Assembly (NCBI GenBank): GCA_028023455.1
Contig: JAQFVV010012394.1
Coordinates: 21,716,900-21,780,899 of the forward strand
DNA from: Epiperipatus broadwayi
Taxonomy: Eukaryota; Onychophora; Udeonychophora; Euonychophora; Peripatidae
DNA: 64,000 bases
Direction of reading: 5' to 3'
Positions 24,897 through 35,602 of the stretch are shown in pieces. The notes beneath the pieces were generated by a model. That model did not search any database. It saw nothing but the letters and a program-made list of their open reading frames with translations, and was not told where the DNA came from. The position numbers and the translations under genes are program-made. Numbering within the stretch: position 1 is the first letter of the stretch; the number at the start of each line of letters is the position of its first letter.

Positions 24897-27854
24897 TCAA
24901 CCATTATCAATCCACTGCAGGATGAAGGTCTCTCCAAGTTTAATCCATTTTCTCCGATCTTTAGCTTCTCTTCTCCACAACACCCCTGCACATTTTCTTA
25001 TTTCATCCATCCATCTCACATGTGGTCTCTTTCTGGGTCTTTTACAATCTCTTGGAATCCAGTTTAAAATTTCAATTGTCCATCTATTATCATCTCTTCT
25101 AGCAATATGTCCAGCCCAACTCCATTTCAATCTTTTAATTTTTTCAATAAGGTCAGTAACACCTGTTTGTTGTCTTACCCATACATTGCGTTTTCGATCT
25201 CTTCTTGTTACTCCCAACATACATCTCTCCATACTCCTTTGAGTGGTCTGAAGTCTCTGTATTGCTCTTCTATTAAGTGTCCAAGTCTCAGATCCATAAG
25301 TAAGAACTGGTAAAACACATTTGTTAAAAACCATCCTTTTCAAACACATAGGCATATTTCCTTTTAGTATCAAGTTATTTCTACCAAAAGCACTCCAACC
25401 AAGTTTAATTCTATGATTAATTTCCTCCATTATGTTTCCATCTGTATTAATAATCTGACCAAGGTATTTGTAACTGTTAACTTCTTCTAATTCTTCATAA
25501 TCAATCTTTATTTTCATATTTTGAGCAAATCGATTAAACATTACTTTAGTCTTTTTAACATTTATCTTTAGTCCTACTTTTCTACTTTCATCTGCTAACT
25601 CCTGCAACATTTCCTGCAGCTCTGAAGCATTATTTGCAAAAACAACTACATCATCTGCGAAATCTAAATGACTTAAATACTCTCCATTTACTTTCACTCC
25701 TTTAGTTTCCCATTTTAATCCACAAAATACTTCTTGCAGCACTGCTGTAAAGAGTTTTGGAGATATGGAGTCACCTTGTCTTACACCTTTCTCAATGTTG
25801 ATTTTTCCAGTATCATTATGTAATCTAATTGTTGCTGTTGCATTTTTATAAATATTCTTTAAAATATGACAATATCCTGGATCTATACCTTGATGATCCA
25901 ATGCTTTAATCACTGAAGAAATGTGTATAGAATCGAATGCCTTTTCATAATCTACAAATCCAAAACATAATGACAACTCATATTCATTTGTCCTTTCTAT
26001 GACTTCTCTCAATACCTGGATATGATCTATTGTACTAAAACCACTTTTAAATCCAGCTTGTTCTCTTGGTTGGTGGAAATCCAAAGTTCTCTGTAGACGA
26101 GTTGTAATTATCTTGGTAAAAATTTTATATAAAACTGATAAAAGGCTGATAGGTCTGTAATTTCTAATATCTTCTTTATCACCTTTTTTAAATATTAATA
26201 TTATTACTGCATTCTTCCAATCTTCCGGTACATCTTTATCATTTAGACATTTGGTATATAACTTTGCTAAAATTGTTTCTATTTCTTCACCTGCTTCTTT
26301 TAATATATCAATTATAATTCCATCATTTCCTGGAGCCTTTCCTTTCTTCATACACTTAATTGCATGTCTCACTTCTTCATTTAAAATTCTGGGCAATTCG
26401 GAAGATGTAATAGATATAGGAGGTACTTGTTCTTTATTACTATATAATTCTTGATAAAAATCTTCTACCAATTTCATGATGTCATCTCTCTTTTTAGTAA
26501 TAATTCCATCTTTTTTTCTTATTGCAGATATAAATTTCCTACCAATACCAAAATGTTGTTTAACATTTTTGAGACTTTTATTTTCTTCTACAGCTTTCCT
26601 TGCTATTTCACAGTTATACTTTCTTATATCATTTTCAACTCTTTTCCGTACCATTTTACAAAATTCGAGATATTCAATTCTTTTTAATACATCATTTTTG
26701 TATATCTTCATATTCCTTCTTTTCTTCATAAATTCTCTAGTCTCAGTAGAAATTTTATTAGTCAATTGCTGCTTTTTTCTACCAGCTATGTTTGTTGCAG
26801 TTTTTAAAAGTGTATCAGTTATTTTCATATTAATTTCATTCAAATCTGAATCATGTTCAAAATCTCCTAACACTTGAAACCTATTTGTAAGTTCTAATTT
26901 AAATTCATTAGAATGTTTCTGAAGATTAGGAATATCAACTGTAAATATTGTTTTTCTTAATAATTTTTGTCTCTCTAGTTTTACATTAACACGTAACTTA
27001 CACCTTACTAATCGATGATCACTTCCTGTGTTAAATTTATTAAGAACATTACAATCTTGAAATATGTATTTTCTGTTAGTCAAAATATAATCCAATTCTG
27101 CTGTACCTTCATTTGGATGCTTCCATGTCCATTTCCTTTTAACATTTTTCTCAAAAAAAGAATTCATAATATAAAGTTTTTCTTTTTCTGCAAACTCCAC
27201 AAGTCTATGTCCTCTCTCATTTCTATTACCATAACCAAAATTACCTACAGCAATTTCATCTTTCATTTGTCTACCAATTCTAGCATTAAAGTCTCCCATA
27301 ACAATTTTAAAATGTTGTTTACTCTGATCAAAAGCCTTTTGTACATCCATATAAAAATCTTCTACTACTTCATCACTATGAGAACTTGTTGGGGCATAAA
27401 CCTGAATTATCTGCATTTGGTATCTGCTATTAAGTTGTATAACTAATCTTGCCACTCTGTCCGATACACCATCAATCTCCACAATATTGTTCTTCCACTT
27501 TTTATTTATAATGAATCCTACTCCACTTGTATTTCCAATATGTGTGCCTTTATAATAGAGTATATGTCCACTTTTTAAATCAATTGTTTCTTCTCCTTTT
27601 CTTCTAACTTCACAAAGTCCAATAATGTCCCATTTAATATAAGACAGTTCTTCTTCTAATTCTTGCAATCTTCCTTCACTTGAAAGTGATCTGCAGTTGT
27701 AAGTACCTAAATAAAAAGTCGTCATCAAATGGCAGCCTGGGTCCGCAATCAGGGGATTCTTAGCACCCTCCGCCTTCGGCCACCAACCGCTGCCTTGGTT
27801 GGTGACTTTACAGCCTCCTGGGAATAAGGGCCATGCTTTATTTTTGTCTGTCAT
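24897..27854 (-). CDS. RTE-type retrotransposon protein: apurinic endonuclease plus reverse transcriptase
   Basis: The 985-residue protein nicks target DNA and reverse-transcribes element RNA at the nick. Residues 47-290 form an APE-type endonuclease with its catalytic series: N53 (TYNCRS), E82 (CEVRRKGE), Y153 (VYAPTSSHS), D188 and N190 (MGDFNARIG), D255 (LDYILTN) and S278-D279-H280. Residues about 490-780 hold the reverse transcriptase: NYRPIS (565-570), motif A FVDYEKAFD with D635, motif B GVRQGDSISPKLF (690-702) and FADD with D734 and D735. The C-terminal 200 residues (SETWTLNRRAIQRLQ, WAGHIARRDDNRW, RRKWIKLGETF) match the conserved tail of many animal RTE proteins. No key residue is missing. 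The first Met fits the length of the family. Many antisense ORFs lie opposite it and are shadows. Confidence 0.96.
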   Translation of the reverse strand: MTDKNKAWPLFPGGCKVTNQGSGWWPKAEGAKNPLIADPGCHLMTTFYLGTYNCRSLSSEGRLQELEEELSYIKWDIIGLCEVRRKGEETIDLKSGHILYYKGTHIGNTSGVGFIINKKWKNNIVEIDGVSDRVARLVIQLNSRYQMQIIQVYAPTSSHSDEVVEDFYMDVQKAFDQSKQHFKIVMGDFNARIGRQMKDEIAVGNFGYGNRNERGHRLVEFAEKEKLYIMNSFFEKNVKRKWTWKHPNEGTAELDYILTNRKYIFQDCNVLNKFNTGSDHRLVRCKLRVNVKLERQKLLRKTIFTVDIPNLQKHSNEFKLELTNRFQVLGDFEHDSDLNEINMKITDTLLKTATNIAGRKKQQLTNKISTETREFMKKRRNMKIYKNDVLKRIEYLEFCKMVRKRVENDIRKYNCEIARKAVEENKSLKNVKQHFGIGRKFISAIRKKDGIITKKRDDIMKLVEDFYQELYSNKEQVPPISITSSELPRILNEEVRHAIKCMKKGKAPGNDGIIIDILKEAGEEIETILAKLYTKCLNDKDVPEDWKNAVIILIFKKGDKEDIRNYRPISLLSVLYKIFTKIITTRLQRTLDFHQPREQAGFKSGFSTIDHIQVLREVIERTNEYELSLCFGFVDYEKAFDSIHISSVIKALDHQGIDPGYCHILKNIYKNATATIRLHNDTGKINIEKGVRQGDSISPKLFTAVLQEVFCGLKWETKGVKVNGEYLSHLDFADDVVVFANNASELQEMLQELADESRKVGLKINVKKTKVMFNRFAQNMKIKIDYEELEEVNSYKYLGQIINTDGNIMEEINHRIKLGWSAFGRNNLILKGNMPMCLKRMVFNKCVLPVLTYGSETWTLNRRAIQRLQTTQRSMERCMLGVTRRDRKRNVWVRQQTGVTDLIEKIKRLKWSWAGHIARRDDNRWTIEILNWIPRDCKRPRKRPHVRWMDEIRKCAGVLWRREAKDRRKWIKLGETFILQWIDNG

Positions 27855-28179
27855 AATTGTATATATGTATTGGAAAAATATTTATCATTTACACAAACAT
27901 TCATTCTGCCTTATCAGGCACTGAGAAGAAAGACCACGGTGTTTCTTGATCTTAAACTCAGAGGTAAAAAGCCAATAAACTCACCATGCTGGCTAATGCG
28001 TGTTGGTGAGCAGCCCATCCATGTTCGTATACTATATGAATAATCACATAGTAATAACAGCTGCAACGACAAGAACGTATGGAGTGGACATTAGGAATTT
28101 GCCCTGCTCGGTTCCTTTAAGGCCTCCAAGAGGAATCAAAGGGTCTCCTTTCAGTTAATAGCAAACTCCTTTCTGCAGC
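27855..28179 (-). promoter_or_regulatory. 5' untranslated region and presumed internal promoter of the RTE element
   Basis: This 325-bp segment lies between the target duplication and the start codon and is also present in the decayed copy at 54650-54975. It is richer in G, C and CpG than its surroundings. RTE elements need an internal promoter to stay mobile, so promoter activity here is inferred. No TATA box is evident. The first bases next to the target site differ between the two copies (ttctgcagc and gtcaaagg), consistent with untemplated or variable 5' ends. Confidence 0.6.
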
Positions 28180-29189
28180 CTAAGATTTATTATGTAGTTA
28201 TAAATCAATTTCTTCTATATTATCATAATAAATCAAAAAATATGAAATGCTAATATGAATTTAGACAATATATATTTTTAAACTTCTGTGCTAGGGGCTG
28301 TTATGAACTGCTATGATTCAAAAGACTTTTTTATTAGTAATTAAATAGATTTGGAAAAAAAACAGTATTTCGTTCAGTTTATCATCATCATCAAATTTAG
28401 CCATTAACAAATCACTACAGAAAGTCTACCCAACTTTAATTCAATTTCCGAGATCCATAACTTTTCTGCTTCACATCATTCTGACAAATTCTCTTTTATG
28501 TCACACATGGATTTTACCTAGATCTTTTACAATCTCTTGAGATCCAATTACGATTTCAAATGTTTACCTATTGTTATTTCTTCTGGCAATATATCTGATC
28601 CGTCCTTTGAATCTTTTCATGGATGTTGATGGTACATGTTTGTTTGTCTCACTCATGTTATTTATTTTTCAATTTTACTACACTTTATTATATTTTACTG
28701 TGTTATTTGAAGTTTCTGACCTGCTTCTATTAAGTGTTCAAACCTCATATCCATAAAGTTGTTTTTGTTTTTTTAAATTATGTTATTCAAGTTTATTTCC
28801 ATAGATTATATTTCATCTGTATTAATAATCCGATCAAATTATTTATTTACAGTTAACATTTAATTCATTAATATCAATCTTTATTCTTTTTTATTTTTTG
28901 AAATCCATTGAATATTGTTTTCAGCATTTATCTTTAGTCCTGATTTCTGCTTTTCATTTGATAATCTTTGCAATATTTCCTGAAGCCTGTAGCAAAATTT
29001 AGATGACTTGAGTGATTTGTTTTTAGCTTTGGATTTTAATTCACGAAATATTTTTATTGTAAAATATTTTTGATTAATGAAATTACATTAATATACTGTA
29101 CACCCAAACTTTATTTAAACTTTTCAAATACATTCATCTGTTAGTAAGAACACACATTAATGTAAAGCTCAATGCATCAAATGGGATTT

Positions 29190-29322
29190 TTTTCTCTGTT
29201 CTTTGGGTACGCCATCAGGCACACTAGTAGTATGAGAATTGAACCTAGAATGTTTAAATTCATTAATCTTACATTTAAGATGACACTTTAACCAACTAGG
29301 CTATTCTGTCAAAAGCCACAGT
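29190..29322 (-). mobile_element. tRNA-derived SINE head inserted in the RTE relic
   Basis: The minus strand reads tagcctagttgg (29292-29303), an exact match to the Pol III A-box consensus. It is followed after about 45 bp by ggttcaattctc (29234-29245), a good B box. The stretch between them can fold only poorly as a tRNA. The segment gacagaatagcct just upstream of the A box recurs near 30197, where a second, more decayed copy lies. Confidence 0.65.
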
Positions 29323-30109
29323 TAATAGAAATTTTATGTTTATCTGTGAGAGTTCTTATTTTTCCATTTTTTTCTTAAGGACAATTTTAATAATTGGTTT
29401 CCAAATATTATGGAATATCTCACTAGGTTGACCACCACTTGGAACATTATGTTATACATTAATCTGTGTGTTATTACTAATTAGCTAAATGTATTTGAAA
29501 AATTAGAATAAAGTTTAAATTTTTCTAAACAAATTCTAGATAATGGAAATAATCCAACATATAATTACAACTATAACACCATCATCACAAACTTTCAAAG
29601 ACTTGCTGAACACCTATATCAATGTTATCCTTAAAGGCATACCATGAAGTCTAATCATTGCTATTGTTTTTTGATAAATATGCTTTAAAATTTGACAATA
29701 AACTGAATCTATATCTTGTTGTTCCAGTAGATGTGAAAATGTTTTATAGGATCAAGCACCTTTTCATAATATACAAAACAAAATGGCAACTCATATTCTA
29801 AGTATTTGAATGTGATTTATAACCAATTTTAAATCAGATTTTTTTAGATAGTAATTTGAAATCAATATTGTTTGGAATAGAAATGGTAAAAGATTGACAG
29901 ATCTGTAATTTCTGATATCTAGCTTTTCACTTTTGTTAAATATCAACATCATTTCTTATATGTTGGACTACTTTCAGTATCTAGAATTAAATGCTAAGAG
30001 ACTTTAGAAAAATTCCACTTTTATTTTAACATTTCAAATATATTAAACCATCAATAATAGGTTAGTATCAATCATTTTTGAGTAGTATTATTCTTATTGC
30101 TTTCTCAGA

Positions 30110-30205
30110 TATTTGGCTAACATGGAAATTAAACCAGAAACCTTCAGATTCCAGAATGCTGAACTTATGGTAAATCTCTAATCAACTACATCGTTTGACA
30201 GAATA
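30110..30205 (-). mobile_element. Decayed tRNA-derived SINE head, second copy
   Basis: The minus strand shows tgtagttgattagag (30176-30190) as a degraded A box and ggtttaatttcc (30124-30135) as a degraded B box, preceded by the same aggctattctgtcaaa motif seen at the first copy. It interrupts the RTE relic. Confidence 0.5.
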
Positions 30206-31608
30206 GCCTAAATTCAGTATACACAAATCTAAACATCTCAAGATTTATTTCCATACTAATACTGTGTTTAATCAGGCAAGAAATTACTGAAGAAAGGAGA
30301 ATAATACCATCAAAATGTTGTGTGGTATATTAATCTATGAGACATTACTAATAGTTGAATATATTTTAAAAAATTTAAATAAAGTTCGAATTTCTCTAAA
30401 GATATTTAACATTTAATTTTAGGTGATGGACTTAGTCCAACTAGTGAAATTGCAAGTAAAATGTATTCCAAATTTTTACACAAACAACAATATTATTGTT
30501 TTTATTCAACCATCTGATATTTAAACATCTAATATATAGCTTTATCAATGATGTCCATGTTCTTACTTTTTGAAAGAATATCTATAATAAATCAGTGATT
30601 TCCTGGAGATTTTTATTCCTCATAGATTTATTTGCATATTTGATTTCTTAATTCACAATACTTAAAATTTAAAAGGGAAGTTGTTGAAATTATAAGATTA
30701 CTTAGTTTTCATTTTCTTTATTATTAAATATTTCTCTGCAGAATTCTTCCAGGCACTTCATAATATTTATTCCTTTTTAAAAATAATAGTTTTATTTTTT
30801 TCTTATTGTTACTAAAACAGTTTTTCTTCAAATGCCAAGATTATTTTTTATATTTTTGAAACATTTATTCCTTTCTGTAGGTCTTCTTAGCATTTTAACA
30901 ATTATACTTCTTTTTTTATATATCATATTCCTTTCTGTAGGTCTTCTTAGACTTTTAACAATTGTACTCCCTTCTTTTTATACTATATATCTCTTTCTTT
31001 TTATATCATTTTACAAAATTCCAGATATTCACTTCTTATACATGATCATTTTAAAATATTTTATTTTCCTTCCCCCATAGATAATCTTGCCTCATTTGAA
31101 TACCTTGTGGTTAATTGCTTCTTTTTTTTTTGTATACCTCATTCTTTCAATGCAGCAATATTTTGTAGAATATTAGAGATCTTTATTTGCTCTCATTGAT
31201 GTCATAGCCATTTTTGAAGTCTGGTAATATTATTTAATGACTTATAAATATTAATGCAAATTCACTGAAGTATCAACTGTTAATATTGTATTTCTTACCA
31301 CCATCTCTCTTACATTTTGCTAATGAAAGACCATTTTCTGTACACAATGTATTAAGTATGTTACCCTCTTGGAATATATTTTTTCTGTTAGTCAACATAT
31401 AATCTGATACCGCTGCACTTTCATTTGATTACTTCATGTCAATTTCAATTTTAGACCTTTCTGAGAAAGAAAACTGAACATAAATAGTTTTTCTTTTTAC
31501 ACAAATTCTACAAATCTATATCCTCAAATTTGCTGTCTCCATAAGCTGATTTATTCACAATACTTATATCTTTTAACTGTCTTTCAATTATAACACAAAT
31601 TTACCTAT

Positions 31609-31841
31609 AACAATTATTAGATCGGAAGTCGAACTCCAATAACATGCTATTACTTTAAATATTATAAATCTACGTGCACTCACATGTCAGTAAAAGTTTT
31701 AAAAAAAACTTAAATGAATCACTTAAGTTTAGAGTGCATTTCTATAAATACACCAACTTTAACTGACATATGAATGTATGTAGATTTATAATATTTAAAG
31801 TAATAGCACATTATCGGAGTTCGACTTCCGATCTAACAATT
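31609..31841. mobile_element. Hairpin MITE with inverted repeats of about 75 bp inside the RTE relic
   Basis: The left arm (ttagatcggaagtcgaactc, 31617-31636, and on to about 31690) and right arm (about 31762-31835) are close reverse complements, separated by about 70 bp. The RTE sequence taacaatt is duplicated on both sides (31608-31615 and 31834-31841). The host RTE shows the unduplicated sequence, so 5 to 8 bp were duplicated, depending on where the boundary is drawn in the palindromic end. No ORF. The terminal sequence does not match a superfamily I can name with certainty. Confidence 0.85.
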
Positions 31842-31989
31842 TCAAAATTTTCAGTGTTTATATTAATCAAAAGTATTCTATCTAAATAATAATCATTTCT
31901 TCTTTATTACAATGAGAATTTGTTGGCATCTAAATCTGAATTTTATTACCAAATTCTTCTACTGACAATATTTTTATGCCTTCTAATGC

Positions 31990-32225
31990 ATATTCTAGTA
32001 ATGAATGGATACCTGATCAGTACTACCCTATCCAAATATCTGCAAACTAGTTCCTAGGTTATGGCTTTCATCAGTGAAGACAGCATTTGGGTAAAGATTT
32101 ATTAAACGCTTCCAACCGGTATTTATTATTATTAAAGCTTACACTTGATGGCCTAAAAATAGAATAAAAGAATTTGCTAATGAATAGGCAACATATAAGC
32201 TAAGATCATGTGATATCTCATTGGT
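31990..32225. mobile_element. Family B-related variant inside the RTE relic
   Basis: It contains caaactagttcctaggttat and ggctttcatcagtgaagac, matching the family B core (ctagtttctagcttgtggctttcatcagtga), and ends with gatcatgtgatatctcattgg, matching the leader in reverse. The part acttgatggcctaaaa with tttgctaatgaata recurs at 23308-23350. It is a diverged subfamily. Confidence 0.65.
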
Positions 32226-32607
32226 CATGTAAAATCTGAATTTTCTAAATTTTCTATCTTTCAATAAATTGAATAACTAATTTTGCCATTCTGTCTGATA
32301 TTTCATCTTTGATTTATAACCAATCCAAATTCACTTAGTTCTTTCTATTCTGGTCTTGTGTGATTGTTCTCGCTTTAATTTTTCAACAATTAATGTTTAT
32401 ATTAAATCATATTTATTTCAGAGATGGCTTTATTGTAAAAGATTTTTAACTTTGACAGAAACAGAAGTGTACAATGTTGATATTCATTCACATTTGTTCC
32501 AATATATATTACTTCGATAAATACTAAACACTACATTTATATTACAATCAAACCATATACTTAATAATGAATAATATTTCTGTAATATAATTTTCACTAC
32601 AAAACTC

Positions 32608-32745
32608 TCATGTAAGGTAGGGATTGGTTTCTATCTGCTTTTACCATTTTGTGGATAGAAGTAATCATAAACATATGACCAAAGACATGAAAAAGATCTA
32701 TGATCCCCAAGGCACATTTTGTGCTGACCATATACTTGAATTACT
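32608..32745 (+). mobile_element. Family C subfamily fragment
   Basis: The order ggtagggattggttt, aatcataaacatatgac, catgaaaaagatctatgat and cacattttgtgctgacc reappears in reverse at 39283-39470. It is a single arm without a palindrome and is non-coding. Confidence 0.65.
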
Positions 32746-32891
32746 GGGTGGTGTTAAGATAAAATTGTTAATTCTTATTTATTCAAAAACAAATATTACA
32801 GACTATTATATTTAACATATAACACTTTAAATAGTTGTGTAACAATACACTTTTTATCTTAAGAATGAATTAAAAATATTTTCTTATATAT

Positions 32892-34967
32892 AGACAAAAA
32901 TTATTAAGTAAAACAATATTTACAGTTGATATTCCTAATCTTCAGAAACATTCTAATGAATTTAAATTAGAATTTAGAAATCGGTTTCAAGTATTAGTAG
33001 ATTTTGAGCATAATTCAGATTTGAATGAAATTAATATGAAAATAACTGATACACTTTTAAAAACTGCAACAAAGATAGCTGGTAGAAAAAAGCAGCAATT
33101 GGCCAATAAAATTTCTACTGAGACTAGAGAATTTATGAAGAAAAGAAGGAATATGAAGATATACAAAAATGATGCATTAAAAAGAATTGAATATCTCGAA
33201 TTTTGTAAAATGGTGCGGAAAAGAGTTGAGAATGATATAAGAAAGTATAATTGTGAACTAGCAAGGAAAGCTGTAGAAGAAAATAAAAGTCTTAAGAATG
33301 TAAAACAACATTTTGGTATTGGTAGGAAATTTATATCTGCAATAAGAAAAAAAGATGGAATTGTTACTAAAAAGAGAGATGACATCATGAAATTGGTAGA
33401 AGATTTTTATCAAGAATTATATAGTAATAAAGAACAAGTACCTCCTATATCTATTCCATCTTCCGAATTGCCCAGAATTTTAAATGAAGAAGTGAGACAC
33501 GCAATTAAATGTATGAAGAAGGGAAAGGCTCCAGGTAATGATGGAATTATAATTGATATATTAAAAGAAGCAGGAGAAGAAATAGAAAAATTTTTAGCAA
33601 AGTTATATACCAAATGTCTAAATGATAAAGATGTACCGGATGATTGGAAGAATGCAGTAATAATATTAATATTTAAAAAAGGTGATAAAGAAGATATTAG
33701 AAATTACAGACCTATTAGCCTTTTATCAGTTTTATATAAAAATTTTACCAAGATAATTACAACTCGTCTACAGAGAACATTGGATTTCCACCAACCAAGA
33801 GAACAAGCTGGATTTAAAAGTGGTTTTAGTACAATAGATCATATCCAGGTGTTGAGAGAAGTTATAGAAAGGTCAAATGAATATGAGTTGTCATTATGTT
33901 TTGGATTTGTAGATTATGAAAAGGCATTTGATTCTATAAACATTTCTTCAGTGATTAAAGCATTGGATCATCAAGGTATAGATCCAGGATATTGTCATAT
34001 TTTGAAGAATATTTATAAAAATGCAACAGCAACAATTAGATTACATAATGATACTGGGAAAGTCAACATTGAGAAAGGTGTAAGACAAGGTGACTCCATA
34101 TCTCCAAAACTTTTTACAGCAGTGCTGCAAGAAGTATTTTGTGGATTAAAATGGGAAACTAAAGGAGTGAAAGTAAATGGAGATTATTTAAGTCATTTAG
34201 ATTTCTCAGATGATGTAGTTGTTTTTGCAAATAATGCTTCAGAGCTGCAGGATATGTTGCAGGAATTATCAGATGAAAGTAGGAAAGTAGGACTAAAGAT
34301 AAATGTTAAAAAGACTAAAGTAATGTTTAATCGATTTGCTCAAAATATGAAAATAAAGATTGATTATGATGAATTAGAAGAAGTTAACAGTTACAAATAT
34401 CTTGGTCAGATTATTAATACAGATGGAAACATAATGGAAGAAATTAATCATAGAATTAAACTTGGTTGGAGTGCTTTTGGTAGAAATAACTTGATACTAA
34501 AAGGAAATATGCCTATGTGTTTGAAAAGGAAGGTTTTTAATAAATGTGTTTTACCAGTTCTTACTTATGGATCTGAGACTTGGACACTTAATAGAAGAGC
34601 AATACAGAGACTTCAGACCACTCAAAGAAGTATGGAGAGATGTATGTTGGGAGTAACAAGAAGAGATCGAAAATGCAATGTATGGGTAAGAGAACAAACG
34701 GGTGTTACTGACCTCATTGAAAAAATTAAAAGATTGAAGTGGAGTTGGGCTGGACATATTGCTAGAAGAGATGATAATAGATGGACAATTGAAATTTTAA
34801 ACTGGATTCCAAGAGATTGTAAAAGACCCAGAAAGAGACCACATGTGAGATGGATGGATGAAATAAGAAAGTGTGCAGGGGTGATGTGGAGAAGAGAAGC
34901 TGAAGATCGGAGAAGATGGATTAAACTTGGAGAGACCTTCATCCTGCAGTGGATTGATAATGGTTGA
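32892..34967 (+). CDS. Truncated RTE reverse transcriptase, open for 692 codons
   Basis: The frame is open from the truncation point to the RTE stop codon and is nearly identical to residues 295-985 of the intact protein. Motif A (FVDYEKAFDS), motif B (GVRQGDSISPKLF) and the C-terminal domain are present. The active-site box is FSDD instead of FADD (near 34203-34214), with both aspartates kept, and there is a change next to the first RT block (VLYKNFTK for VLYKIFTK). It has no start codon of its own and no endonuclease, so it cannot insert by itself. It has no frameshift, which suggests a young insertion. Confidence 0.92.
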   Translation, partial: RQKLLSKTIFTVDIPNLQKHSNEFKLEFRNRFQVLVDFEHNSDLNEINMKITDTLLKTATKIAGRKKQQLANKISTETREFMKKRRNMKIYKNDALKRIEYLEFCKMVRKRVENDIRKYNCELARKAVEENKSLKNVKQHFGIGRKFISAIRKKDGIVTKKRDDIMKLVEDFYQELYSNKEQVPPISIPSSELPRILNEEVRHAIKCMKKGKAPGNDGIIIDILKEAGEEIEKFLAKLYTKCLNDKDVPDDWKNAVIILIFKKGDKEDIRNYRPISLLSVLYKNFTKIITTRLQRTLDFHQPREQAGFKSGFSTIDHIQVLREVIERSNEYELSLCFGFVDYEKAFDSINISSVIKALDHQGIDPGYCHILKNIYKNATATIRLHNDTGKVNIEKGVRQGDSISPKLFTAVLQEVFCGLKWETKGVKVNGDYLSHLDFSDDVVVFANNASELQDMLQELSDESRKVGLKINVKKTKVMFNRFAQNMKIKIDYDELEEVNSYKYLGQIINTDGNIMEEINHRIKLGWSAFGRNNLILKGNMPMCLKRKVFNKCVLPVLTYGSETWTLNRRAIQRLQTTQRSMERCMLGVTRRDRKCNVWVREQTGVTDLIEKIKRLKWSWAGHIARRDDNRWTIEILNWIPRDCKRPRKRPHVRWMDEIRKCAGVMWRREAEDRRRWIKLGETFILQWIDNG

Positions 34968-34992
34968 TAATGATGATGATGATGATTGTAAT
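32892..34992 (+). mobile_element. 5'-truncated RTE LINE, copy 2
   Basis: It starts abruptly within the RTE at the codons for RQKLLSKTIF, after the endonuclease domain, and runs to the same 3' end as the intact copy: the stop, then a tail of five to six tga/atg triplets. The truncation is typical of incomplete reverse transcription. The flanks show loose similarity (gaatgaattaaaaat and gaatggaattaagaac) but no clean target duplication. Confidence 0.93.
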
Positions 34993-35062
34993 AGAATGGA
35001 ATTAAGAACTTTTATTATATAAACAAATGTTAATCATTATAGCCAATGCTTAAATAAACCAA

Positions 35063-35602
35063 TAGATTATTAACATCACATGATCACCATTTCTTATGCT
35101 TGCTTATAACTGTTATTAAAACAGGCAAAAATCCCTATATATATATGCCACTCACAGCAAGAAATGGTGATCATGTGATGTTTATTGGCTTAAAACCAAT
35201 CCTGCCTAATAGGATAGTGGTGGCTATGATTATTAAAAAAACAAAGACACCAAAATGTATAGGTACTGAACTGAGTTCAGACCTATATGGCTATATAAGC
35301 TAATGAGCTTGGATTGAAAATATTAAGGTGTTTTCAATTTAAGTGTCATAGTTTTATAGTTAAGTAGAGATAAAAGGTGGCTGCTGGAGGGTTCCATTAA
35401 ATCCTAAGATGTAGGTGCAGTCCTCTCAGATCCAAAGCTCTTTACTGACAAAAGCCACAAGTCAGAAACTAGTCTGGGTATATTGGATGACTAGACACTA
35501 GATGGCGATTTTATGCACAAGCCTTCTGGCATCCATTGCTTTCTCTGGCTTGCTGTGAGTGGCAATATATATAGTGAGTTTTGCCTGTTTAGATTATTAA
35601 CA
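35063..35602 (+). mobile_element. Family B foldback element, copy 5, with 13-bp target duplication
   Basis: Perfect direct repeats tagattattaaca lie at 35063-35075 and 35590-35602. The element begins tcacatgatcaccatttctt, passes the shortened left arm and the inner segment ggatagtggtggctatgatt, and ends with a complete right arm closing gagttttgcctgtt. Near 35160-35180 the leader is partly repeated in reverse (gaaatggtgatcatgtgatg), so an internal rearrangement has occurred. Confidence 0.92.

Larger units (their letters stand above)
24868..28191 (-). mobile_element. Full-length RTE-type LINE, apparently intact, with 12-bp target duplication
   Basis: The element (24880-28179, minus strand) is flanked by perfect 12-bp repeats ctaagatttatt at 24868-24879 and 28180-28191. 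It has an upstream region of about 325 bp, one uninterrupted 985-codon ORF, almost no 3' untranslated region, and a 3' tail of about seven tga/atg triplets (seen on the plus strand as catcat...). A single endonuclease/reverse-transcriptase ORF with a short trinucleotide tail is the standard RTE-clade layout. The perfect target duplication and intact ORF suggest recent insertion and possible current activity. Confidence 0.95.
28380..32350 (-). pseudogene. Ancient RTE relic split by nested insertions
   Basis: Starting with a catcatcatcatcaa tail at 28383, the whole interval follows the intact RTE on the minus strand, from its C-terminus to the endonuclease start, but with many stops, deletions and substitutions. 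Recognisable landmarks are gatcttttacaatctcttg near 28525, the motif A-B region at 29590-29830, aatttctgatatct near 29910, tttcctggagatttttattc near 30600, ttacaaaattccagatattc near 31020, and ttttctgttagtcaacatat near 31384. Insertions interrupt it at about 29060-29560, 29960-30440, 31616-31834 and 31990-32225. It is the oldest RTE copy in the window. Confidence 0.82.

Noticed and set aside
24922-27446. Many plus-strand ORFs opposite the RTE gene
   Set aside because: Antisense shadows of the 985-codon ORF. The same shadows recur opposite copies 2 and 3.
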